Shown here: positions 21,872-29,734 of the stretch, in pieces
Position numbering within the stretch: the stretch's first letter is position 1
Layout of the letters: each line of letters starts with the position of its first letter
From: JBAROU01 sp049642385
GTDB taxonomy: Bacteria > Chloroflexota > Dehalococcoidia > DSTF01 > RBG-16-68-14
Assembly: GCA_049642385.1 (NCBI GenBank)
Contig: JBAROU010000079.1
Location: forward strand, 1 to 38,443
Direction of reading: 5' to 3'
DNA: 38,443 nucleotides
Program-made: the position numbers and the translations under genes
Notes under the pieces: generated by a model
The model's database searches: none
What the model was told of the DNA's origin: nothing
Seen by the model: only the letters and a program-made list of their open reading frames with translations

Positions 21872-23680
21872 ATGGCGAAGCGTGGACGGCCGCGACATCC
21901 TGACATCCTCACGCCGCGCGAGTGGGAGGTGCTCGCCCTGCTGCGCGAAGAGCTCTCGAACGAGCAGATCGCCCAGCGCTTGGACATCACCGAGCGTACC
22001 GCCAAGTACCACGTCTCGGAGATCCTGAGCAAGCTCGGTGTCCCGACCCGCGAAGACGCCGCCCGCTGGCAGCCCGAGGCGCACCGACCCTGGTGGGCCG
22101 CCGCTTTCGCGCCGCTCGGCCTCCTCTGGCGTCGAGGGAGCCCCGCGCTCTCGGCGGGTCTCAGCACGCTCGCCTTGGCCCTTTCCGTTGGCGTGCTTGC
22201 GATGGCGCTCGCGGCTGCCGGCGTCGTCGCGTTCGTCCTGCTGAGGGACGACGATGGGGCAACACTGGGCGCGCCCAACGGCGATGGAGCCGTGATCGCC
22301 CGGCTCGCCTTCTCGGCAGGAGGCAGCATCTACACCGTAAACGTGGACGGAACCGACCTTCGGGAGATCATCCCCGGCGACCGCGACACGAAGTGGAACG
22401 CCTCGCCCGCCTTCTCGCCCGACGGTTCGACTATCGCCTTCACACGTAACTTCAACGTCTGGGTCGCCGACGCGGATGGCACGGGCGCGCGCCTGCTGGC
22501 TGATGTCGCTGAGCTCGCCACGCCACCCGCAGGTGCCGCATCGAACCCATCCGTTGGCGTCCAGAGCGTCGCCTGGTCTCCTGACGGCGAGCACCTTGCG
22601 TACGTGCTCGGCCGGATTGGGGCTTCGGCGATCCAGGAGGTGTGGGTGATGCGCGCCGACGGTTCCGAAAGAGCGCGCGTCTATCAGAACAGCGTCACCT
22701 GGCTCCTGCCGAGCTGGCTCGACAACGAGCGCATCGCGATCGCGGAGCTGGCGGAACGGGTGCGCGTGTTCCGGCTCACCGGTGAAGAAGAGTCCTCGAT
22801 TGCGCTTCCGGATCCGATCGACTCGGCGCTCACCGCTGTCCGCGCCCCCGCCGGCGACTGGCTCGTCGGCCCGTTCATCAGCGAAGGGCCGATCCGCTAC
22901 GGCAACCCGCCTGCGCTCCAGGAAGTCGCCTCCGGTGTAAGCCCGGCGCTCTCGCCGGACGGCGGCTGGTTCGCCTACTTCGACGGCGACGCCCTCCGCA
23001 TCGCGTCGGTGGACGGCGCCGTCGACGAGCCGGTCATAGATCTTGCGCCGCTGGGCGGCCGCGATCGCGACTTCGTCGAGGGGTGCGTTCCGGAGACCTC
23101 GCCCGGCTGTCCCTACCGCGTCCCCACGATCTCGTGGGCCGGCCCAGAACCAACGGCGGATCGGGTGGGCGCCTCCTCCGTTCCAACCTCGGCTGGCCCT
23201 TCCCCTGAGCCGAACGCCTACTTCGCGGACCACGTCGGCATTCGCTTCAACTACCCGGCATCGTGGATCGAAGACGCGGCCGAGGCGCCGTTCCGAGGCT
23301 GCACGGAGTGCACCGTGTTCGGACCGACCCAGGTCTCCGCGCCCTACGGCGTTCGTTTCATGTTCGGGTCGTTGATCGGCGATGGCTGCGGGCCCGGCTG
23401 CTATGTGCCTGGCATTGGACGCTCGCAGGAGAGCGCCGAACGAACGATCTCCGTGGCAACGCGCCAGGCGCGACAGGTGGACATCAAGGCGTCGCCACCG
23501 CTCGGCTATTCGAATGAGACTGGAGATGTCACGCCCTATCACGAGGTCTGGACGCTGATCCCGTTCGACGATCAGGTGACGCTTCGCTTCGTCGCCTTCT
23601 ACCGCGACGGCGACACGGCTGCCGAAGCAGCCACGCTTGCCGCCTACGACATGATCCTCTCCAGCCTTCGTATCGACTAG
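21872..23680 (+). CDS. Membrane-tethered LuxR-type regulator with TolB-like propeller
   Basis: A 602-residue protein with an unusual order of parts. Residues 12-68 are a LuxR/GerE helix-turn-helix (LTPREWEVLALLREELSNEQ, then RTAKYHVSEILSKLGV). A single membrane helix spans about 97-124. Residues 140-430 contain PD40/TolB-type propeller blades (FSPDGSTIAFTR, WSPDGEHLAYVL, LSPDGGWFAYFD). A separate C-terminal domain of about 155 residues (YFADHVGIRFNYPASW...) follows, with five Cys, resembling PsbP/DUF1795-like folds. The helix-turn-helix should be cytoplasmic and the rest outside, as in ToxR-type one-component sensors. No Shine-Dalgarno sequence is seen; TACCCT ends seven bases before the ATG. 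The signal and target genes are unknown. Confidence 0.75.
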   Translation: MAKRGRPRHPDILTPREWEVLALLREELSNEQIAQRLDITERTAKYHVSEILSKLGVPTREDAARWQPEAHRPWWAAAFAPLGLLWRRGSPALSAGLSTLALALSVGVLAMALAAAGVVAFVLLRDDDGATLGAPNGDGAVIARLAFSAGGSIYTVNVDGTDLREIIPGDRDTKWNASPAFSPDGSTIAFTRNFNVWVADADGTGARLLADVAELATPPAGAASNPSVGVQSVAWSPDGEHLAYVLGRIGASAIQEVWVMRADGSERARVYQNSVTWLLPSWLDNERIAIAELAERVRVFRLTGEEESSIALPDPIDSALTAVRAPAGDWLVGPFISEGPIRYGNPPALQEVASGVSPALSPDGGWFAYFDGDALRIASVDGAVDEPVIDLAPLGGRDRDFVEGCVPETSPGCPYRVPTISWAGPEPTADRVGASSVPTSAGPSPEPNAYFADHVGIRFNYPASWIEDAAEAPFRGCTECTVFGPTQVSAPYGVRFMFGSLIGDGCGPGCYVPGIGRSQESAERTISVATRQARQVDIKASPPLGYSNETGDVTPYHEVWTLIPFDDQVTLRFVAFYRDGDTAAEAATLAAYDMILSSLRID

Positions 23681-23753
23681 GTCGCTCTTCTCCGCCCCTT
23701 GCCTCCCTCCCCTCCCACCTGCGACACTCAAGCAACACGCATTCGGAGGCATC

Positions 23754-25577
23754 GTGCTCAAGAGCCACTTCTGCGGCGAGCTGCGTAAGGAGCACATCGG
23801 CCAGGACGTGACGCTGGCTGGCTGGGTGCACCGCCGCCGCGACCACGGCGGACTGGTGTTCATCGACCTGCGCGACAGCCAGGGCCTCGCCCAGGTGGTC
23901 TTCCACCCGGACGAGGCGAAGGCCCACGCCATCGCCGGTGACGCCCGCAGCGAGTACGTCCTCCTCGTCCGCGGCGAGGTCGTCGCGCGTCAGCAGGGCA
24001 CCGAGAACCCGAACCTACCCACCGGCGACATCGAAGTCCGCGTTCGTGAGGTGGAGGTGCTCAACCCCTCGCTCACGCCGCCCTTCCAGGTGAACGAGGA
24101 GCGCGAAGGCGAAGAGCTGCTCCGGCTCCGCTATCGCTACCTGGACCTGCGCCGCGAGCACATGCAGCGCAACATGTGGCTGCGCCACAACGTCATCGCC
24201 TACGTCCGGCGTTTCCTGAGCGAGCGCGGCTTCATCGAGATCGAGACGCCGATCATGGCCAACAGCACGCCGGAGGGCTCGCGCGACTTCCTCGTGCCGA
24301 GCCGCCTCCAGCCGGGCAGCTTCTACGCGCTGCCGCAGGCGCCGCAGCAGTACAAGCAGCTGCTCATGGTCGCCGGCTTCGAGCGCTACTTCCAGATCGC
24401 GCGCTGCTTCCGCGATGAGGACACGCGCGCCGATCGCCAGTTCGAATTCATCCAGCTCGACCTCGAGCAGAGCTTCGCCGAGGAAGAGGACATTCTCACG
24501 CTCTTCGAGGAGCTGATGACGACCCTCACCGCCGAGGTGTGCCCCGACATGAAGGTCGTGACGCCCTTCCCGCGTATTACCTATGCAGAGTCGATGCGCC
24601 GCTTTGGCAGCGACAAGCCCGACCTCCGCTACGGCATGGAGCTGTTCGACATCACGGACCTCGCCGGCGGCTCCGACTTCGCTGTCTTCCGTAACGCGGC
24701 GCAGTCTGGCGGCGCCGTCGAGGGCATCTGCGTGCCCGGCGGCGCGGAGTTCTCCCGCAAGGAGATCGATACGCTCACCACGTTCGTCCAGGGCTACGGC
24801 GCGAAGGGTCTCGTCTCCATCGCGCTCCTGGGCGATGTCGATTCACTGACTCAGGAGCACGTCCGCTCGCCCGTCGCGAAGTACCTCTCGCTCGACCTCG
24901 TCCGCGAAACCGCGCGTCGCGCTGGTGCGAAGCAGGGCGACCTGCTCCTGCTCATCGCGGGCGAGGGTGGCAAGCGAAAGCTCGAGGAAGGCTCATCGAC
25001 GCGAGTGAAGCCCGCGCTCGACGGCCTGCGCCGCAACGTCGCCGCGCGCCTCAAGCTCGCCGACTCGAACGTGCTCCACTACGGCTTCATCACGGAGTTC
25101 CCGCTCGTCGAGTGGAACGAGGACGAGGAGCACTGGGACGCGCTCCATCACCCGTTCACCGCGGCGATGGACGAAGACCTCCAGTACTTCGAGAGCGACC
25201 CCGGCCGCGTCCGCAGCCGCGCCTACGACCTTATCTGCAACGGCTACGAGCTCGCCAGCGGCAGCGTGCGCATCCACCAGCGCGTGATGCAGGAGCGCGT
25301 GTTCCGGCTGCTTGGCATCAGCGACGAAGACGCGCAGGCCCGCTTTGGGCACATGTTGGAGGCGTTCGAGTACGGCGCGCCGCCCCACGCCGGCTTCGCG
25401 CCGGGCCTCGACCGCGTGATCGCCCTCCTTGCTGGCGAGGACGACATCCGAGAGGTGTTCTCCTTCCCGAAGACCAAGAGCGGCGCCGACCCAATGACCG
25501 GCGCGCCCCACCCCGTCCCCGAAGAGCAGCTGCGCGTGCTGGGTCTGCGCGTCGTCGAGCCGCCGGGGGCGAAGTAG
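23754..25577 (+). CDS. aspS: Aspartyl-tRNA synthetase
   Basis: A 607-residue class II synthetase of the bacterial type. The N-terminal anticodon-binding OB fold contains VTLAGWVHRRRDHGGLVFID. The catalytic domain has motif 1 near FIEIETPIMANSTPEGSRDF, motif 2 in RCFRDEDTRADRQFEFIQLD and motif 3 in APPHAGFAPGLDRVIALLAG. The bacterial GAD insertion lies between motifs 2 and 3 (about 290-420). Length is normal. It begins with GTG, with CGGAGG just upstream. Whether it also charges tRNA-Asn cannot be decided here. It is followed after 24 bases by a membrane protein gene on the same strand. Confidence 0.97.
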   Translation: MLKSHFCGELRKEHIGQDVTLAGWVHRRRDHGGLVFIDLRDSQGLAQVVFHPDEAKAHAIAGDARSEYVLLVRGEVVARQQGTENPNLPTGDIEVRVREVEVLNPSLTPPFQVNEEREGEELLRLRYRYLDLRREHMQRNMWLRHNVIAYVRRFLSERGFIEIETPIMANSTPEGSRDFLVPSRLQPGSFYALPQAPQQYKQLLMVAGFERYFQIARCFRDEDTRADRQFEFIQLDLEQSFAEEEDILTLFEELMTTLTAEVCPDMKVVTPFPRITYAESMRRFGSDKPDLRYGMELFDITDLAGGSDFAVFRNAAQSGGAVEGICVPGGAEFSRKEIDTLTTFVQGYGAKGLVSIALLGDVDSLTQEHVRSPVAKYLSLDLVRETARRAGAKQGDLLLLIAGEGGKRKLEEGSSTRVKPALDGLRRNVAARLKLADSNVLHYGFITEFPLVEWNEDEEHWDALHHPFTAAMDEDLQYFESDPGRVRSRAYDLICNGYELASGSVRIHQRVMQERVFRLLGISDEDAQARFGHMLEAFEYGAPPHAGFAPGLDRVIALLAGEDDIREVFSFPKTKSGADPMTGAPHPVPEEQLRVLGLRVVEPPGAK

Positions 25578-25601
25578 CCCCTGCTGCTGAGGCCCGGCGA
25601 C

Positions 25602-27149
25602 GTGGACGCTTCGCACGAAACGCCGCTCCCTTCGACGCCCACCGGCGCGCAAGACACCACCACCGGTCCGAATCTCGACTCGATTGCGACGTCCTGGGTG
25701 CTGGCCGTCGGTGCTGCATTCGCCGCCGCCGTGGCGATCCTCGTCGTTCATGCGCCGGTGTTCAACCACTACTTCTTCGGCGACGACTTCGTGCCGCTTG
25801 CAGACATCTCCTCGCGCAGCACCTGGGGCTACGTGCGCGACGCCTTCCTCCTACGTGACGCCACGCCCAACTGGCGCTTTCTTACCAGCATGTTCTACCT
25901 CGGCGCGTACAAGGCGTTCGGGCTGAACGCGCTGCCCTTCTTGGCGGCCAGCGTGCTGGTCCACATCGGTACTGCGCTGCTACTCTTCGCGTTCGTCCGA
26001 CGTATCACTGCCTCCGTCTGGCCAGCGTTCCTCTCGGCGGCATTCTTCGGGCTGACCGCCGCCCACGCCCCGACGGTGGCGCAAGTGACGGCGTTCAACA
26101 ACGTGCTGGCCGCGTTCTTCCTCGTCCTCTCGCTCCTCACGCTGTACGAAGGCCTCGAACGCAACAGCCTGCTGCTCTGGGGTAGCGCCTCGGCCCTCGC
26201 ATTCCTCGCGGCGATCTCTGCGAACGAATCGGTGGCGATCATCGCGCCGGTGCACGGGCTCCTCGTGCTTTGGAAGGCGCCCGAGGGCGATGCGTGGTGG
26301 GGCGACCGGCGCCAGTGGCTGCGCGTTGCGCTGCCGGCGGCGCCGTTCGCGCTCCTCGCCGGCGCTTCGTTGCTCGCACTCGGAGCCTGTCAGTGCACCG
26401 AGGCCGCGCGCTCCAACGTGTTTGAAATAAACGGTGACACGCTGAGCAACGTCTGGATCTACCTTGCGCGGCTGATCTACCCGGTCCAGATGGCGGTGCC
26501 CGGCGATCTCCGCGCAGCGCACGTGCTGCCGGGCCTCGCGACGGTGGCGTTGCTCGCAGTGATGGCGGTTCGCGGGCCAGCGCTCGCGCGCATATCGGTC
26601 GTCTTCGTGCTGCTCGCGCTCGTGCCGTACGCGCCAATCGCGTTTCGGCTCGCGCCGCGATACGTGTACCTGGCGTCCGTGCCGTTCTCGATCGTGTTCG
26701 CGCTCGCCGTGTGGGACGCGGCGCGCTACGCTGCCCGCTTCGCGCCCGCTGCGCCGTACGCGTTCGCGGCGGGAGCCGTCGTTGTGCTCGGACTGTACGG
26801 CTGGCGCACGTGGGACCAGAACCGAGAGATCGCGGTGTTGTCGAGCGATTTTGAAGAGCTCGTCCAGGGGCTCGAAGCGCGCTATCCAACGTTGCCGCCG
26901 GGCGACACGGTCTACGTGCTCGGTGGCCCCCTCACGAACCCGCTCTTCCAGTTCGAAGTGCTGCCCGCTGTGGGTGAGACCATCTGGCATGGCGTCAACA
27001 TCTATGCCGTGCCGGAAGACTGGACACAGTTCTGCCGGCCGGACAATGAGCTATTGATTGTCCGGTACGACATGGGCCGCTTTATACCCACGGACCTCCC
27101 ACCAGGAGCGACCGTGGAAGCCTGCGAGCCGGTTGAGCTGCGCCCATGA
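25602..27149 (+). CDS. Polytopic GT-C-like membrane protein
   Basis: A 515-residue protein with about eleven hydrophobic helices. A polar N-terminal segment of about 30 residues precedes helix 1. The first outside loop has the GT-C acidic pair in YFFGDDFVPLADI (about 50-60), followed by ATPNWRFLTSMFYLGAYKAFG, a layout shared with dolichol/polyprenol-phosphate-sugar transferases and with O-antigen-related membrane proteins. A soluble domain of about 110 residues at the C-terminus ends the protein. The start is GTG at 25602. Its TGA overlaps the ATG of the following GT39 gene, so the two are coupled. Substrate is unknown. Confidence 0.7.
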   Translation: MDASHETPLPSTPTGAQDTTTGPNLDSIATSWVLAVGAAFAAAVAILVVHAPVFNHYFFGDDFVPLADISSRSTWGYVRDAFLLRDATPNWRFLTSMFYLGAYKAFGLNALPFLAASVLVHIGTALLLFAFVRRITASVWPAFLSAAFFGLTAAHAPTVAQVTAFNNVLAAFFLVLSLLTLYEGLERNSLLLWGSASALAFLAAISANESVAIIAPVHGLLVLWKAPEGDAWWGDRRQWLRVALPAAPFALLAGASLLALGACQCTEAARSNVFEINGDTLSNVWIYLARLIYPVQMAVPGDLRAAHVLPGLATVALLAVMAVRGPALARISVVFVLLALVPYAPIAFRLAPRYVYLASVPFSIVFALAVWDAARYAARFAPAAPYAFAAGAVVVLGLYGWRTWDQNREIAVLSSDFEELVQGLEARYPTLPPGDTVYVLGGPLTNPLFQFEVLPAVGETIWHGVNIYAVPEDWTQFCRPDNELLIVRYDMGRFIPTDLPPGATVEACEPVELRP

Positions 27150-28654
27150 CGAACGCGACGTTGCAGCGGATCCCTCGCTGGCTGGCGCAACCCTATCTGT
27201 GGCTCGCCGTCATCTTGATTGTCGCGGCGGTCGTGCGGGTATCGTGGGTCGCCTACGCCGCTCGAGCGCCGCAAGGCCTGCACGATCCCTCGTTCTTCCT
27301 ACTATTCGGATCACAGATCGCCGACGGCCACGGGTATCGCCTGTTTACCGTCGAGGAGTTCAAAGAGATCGCTCCCGTGGCCGCAAAGCTGGCCATCTCT
27401 CGCGGTGATCCCTTACCCAACGGTGAACCGACAGCCTACTACCCGGTCGGCTACCCAGCCGCACTGGGAGGCGTCTTCGCCCTGGTAAAGCACACGCCCA
27501 TTCCCGATAACCTTGTCCTCGCTGGCGCGTACTTCAATGTCTTTCTTGGAGTCGCGACGGTGGGCCTCGTGTATGTTTTGGGCTGGCGACTGTTCAGGCC
27601 CACGGTGGGGCTTGTCGCGGCAGCATGGCTCGCCATCTTTCCCAACATCGTCTTTCACACGGCGCCCTTGCTCACTGAAACGCTGTTCAATTTTCTTGTA
27701 GTCGCGGCCCTGGCAGTGCTCCTCTCAGCGAACTGGAATGAGCGTCGGTTGCCGCCCGTGCGGCTGGTGTCGTTTGGTGTCCTGCTCGGGCTCTCCGTGC
27801 TTGTCCGGCCGGTATCGGCTCCCTTCCTCCCCGCGCTTGGCTTCGCGCTGGTCCTGCATGGCTGGGGCTGGCGCCGCGCGCTAGGCTACGTTGCTCTCGC
27901 CACGGTCGCGGCGATCTCGGTGATCGCGCCTTGGACGGTGCGCAACATCATCGTCATGCATTCTCCGATTGTTCTTTCGGCAAACTTTGGTGACAACCTC
28001 TGCATCGGTCACAACCCCAGCGCGCAGGGCCACTTCTCCTTCGCCTCGTTCGATACGGCCGACTATTGCAACTTCGCGCCCGCGGCCTATGCGGGCCTGC
28101 CACGCAACGAAGCGGAAGTGCAGCGCGACAGCGACAACCGGCGATTCGCAGTTGCGTTTGCCCGCACTCACATCGGCGACGAGCTCAAGCTTCTGTCTCG
28201 CAAGGCGTGGTACCTCTGGGCGGACAACGACCACGACGGCCTCTGGGCGGCAGAGTCGTACGGCGTTGACCCGTTCATCGATCCAGATCTGCGCACGGCG
28301 TTGGGGCAGATGGCGGACAGCTACTTCTACTTCACCATCAGCGCGGGCGGACTCGGCCTGATCCTGTGGTTCGTTGCCGCGCGATTGCAAGGGGACCGAT
28401 TCACGTTCTCTCCCCGGATGCCAGACGAGCGCGTGTTGTTCTTCGTGCTGGCGTTGCTGTCCCTTGCCGGGGTGCCGCTGGTGTTCTTCGGCGACGCGCG
28501 CTTCCACGTGCCCGTGCTGCCCTTGCTCGTCGTGCCCGCGGCGTGGCTCGTCGTGTCGACGCTGCAGTCGGCTGTGCGGCTGGCCCTGCGCCAGGAGTCA
28601 GGAGAAGAAGTCGCGGAAGGTCGCGCGTCGATGACGGAGAACGACGCTCTCTAG
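27146..28654 (+). CDS. GT39-family membrane glycosyltransferase
   Basis: A 502-residue polytopic protein. Helix 1 (about 17-38) is followed by an outside loop with LHDPSFFLLFGSQIADG and AYYPVGYP (97-104), the counterpart of the PPGYP motif in the paralogue at 5966. APWTVRNIIV also matches that protein's TPWTVRNAV. It probably transfers a sugar from a polyprenyl-phosphate carrier to an envelope acceptor. It starts at ATG 27146 within an ATGA overlap. The last 57 bases overlap the end of the convergent rodA gene, so both C-termini are encoded by the same DNA. Confidence 0.78.
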   Translation: MTNATLQRIPRWLAQPYLWLAVILIVAAVVRVSWVAYAARAPQGLHDPSFFLLFGSQIADGHGYRLFTVEEFKEIAPVAAKLAISRGDPLPNGEPTAYYPVGYPAALGGVFALVKHTPIPDNLVLAGAYFNVFLGVATVGLVYVLGWRLFRPTVGLVAAAWLAIFPNIVFHTAPLLTETLFNFLVVAALAVLLSANWNERRLPPVRLVSFGVLLGLSVLVRPVSAPFLPALGFALVLHGWGWRRALGYVALATVAAISVIAPWTVRNIIVMHSPIVLSANFGDNLCIGHNPSAQGHFSFASFDTADYCNFAPAAYAGLPRNEAEVQRDSDNRRFAVAFARTHIGDELKLLSRKAWYLWADNDHDGLWAAESYGVDPFIDPDLRTALGQMADSYFYFTISAGGLGLILWFVAARLQGDRFTFSPRMPDERVLFFVLALLSLAGVPLVFFGDARFHVPVLPLLVVPAAWLVVSTLQSAVRLALRQESGEEVAEGRASMTENDAL

Positions 28655-29734
28655 GAGCCCGATCGCCAAGAGCAGCGTAATCAGCGAGCTGCCCCCCTGG
28701 CTGATGAACGGAAGTGGGATGCCGGTCACTGGCAAGAGCCCGACGTTCACCGCTACGTTAATGAACGTCTGCAGCATAATGAAGATCACGATTCCCGTCG
28801 CGATCAGTCTCCCGAACATGTCGCGCGATACCTCGGCGACGCGGATCGCCCGCCACAACAGCAGGAAGAAGAGCCCGAAGAGCACCAGCGCGCCGACGAA
28901 GCCTAACTCCTCGCCCAACACACTGAAGATATAGTCCGTTGTCTGCGTGCGCACGAAGTCGAGCTGCGTCTGTGAGCCTTCCGTCAACCCCTTGCCCCAC
29001 AGCCCGCCCGAGCCGATGCCGATCTGACCTTGCAGGATGTTCCACCCACTGCCCAGCGGGTCCTGTTCGGCGTCCAGCCACACGCTGATGCGCTCGCGCT
29101 GGTAATCCTGGACAGCCACCATGAACACGAACGGCACGGCGATCAAGGTGATCGCCAGCATCGTCGCCAGGTGGCGCCACTTCGCGCCCGCTACCGTTAC
29201 CATGCCCAGCCAGATCGCGCCGAAGATCACTGCCGAACCGAGGTCCGGCTCCGCGAACACGAGCACACCGGGCAGCGCCGCGATGGCGAGCGAGGTGACC
29301 AGCACCCGCACCGTGCCGACGGACTCCTCGCGATCGGAGAGGTACTTTGCCAACACCACGATCGTCAGGAGCTTCGCCACCTCCGACGGCTGTACCAGCA
29401 CGTCGCCGATGAGGATCCAGCGCCGCGAGCCGAACACTGACTCTCCGAACACCAGCACGAAGCCCAGCGCGCCCACACTGGCGAGATACAGCACGCCGCT
29501 TAGCGCCCCCAGGTACTTGTAATCGACGCGGGCGATGACCAGCGCGCCGGCGAGCCCAACCGCCGCGAACAGTCCCTGACGCACCACCGGGTGTGACAGG
29601 TCCAGCCCCTCTGGGGCGCCGTGGCGCGTCAGGCTGCCGCTGTAGATCAGCAGCGACCCCAACGCCACCAGGCCGAGTGCAGACGCCAGCAGGATCGGGT
29701 CGAAGTCACGCAGACGCAGGAGGCGCGCGTTCAT
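28598..29734 (-). CDS. rodA: Rod-shape-determining peptidoglycan glycosyltransferase RodA
   Basis: A 378-residue SEDS-family protein with ten predicted helices. It polymerises lipid II into glycan strands during elongation, together with PBP2. Typical parts are FDPILLASALGLVALGSLLIY, QPSEVAKLLTIVVLAKYLS, VFAEPDLGSAVIF, GIGSGGLWGKGLTEGSQTQL, LPFISQGGSSLI and the FAVLGEELGF-like VLGEELGFVGALVL. Its ATG overlaps the stop of mrdA by four bases. It is the last gene of the mre-mrd operon, and its 3' end overlaps the convergent GT39 gene. Confidence 0.95.
   Translation of the reverse strand: MNARLLRLRDFDPILLASALGLVALGSLLIYSGSLTRHGAPEGLDLSHPVVRQGLFAAVGLAGALVIARVDYKYLGALSGVLYLASVGALGFVLVFGESVFGSRRWILIGDVLVQPSEVAKLLTIVVLAKYLSDREESVGTVRVLVTSLAIAALPGVLVFAEPDLGSAVIFGAIWLGMVTVAGAKWRHLATMLAITLIAVPFVFMVAVQDYQRERISVWLDAEQDPLGSGWNILQGQIGIGSGGLWGKGLTEGSQTQLDFVRTQTTDYIFSVLGEELGFVGALVLFGLFFLLLWRAIRVAEVSRDMFGRLIATGIVIFIMLQTFINVAVNVGLLPVTGIPLPFISQGGSSLITLLLAIGLLESVVLRHRRATFRDFFS

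Noticed and set aside
21869..23932. A 687-codon open frame on the minus strand
   Set aside because: It is antisense to the LuxR-type gene and the start of aspS, with Arg/Gly/Ala-rich shadow composition and no motif.
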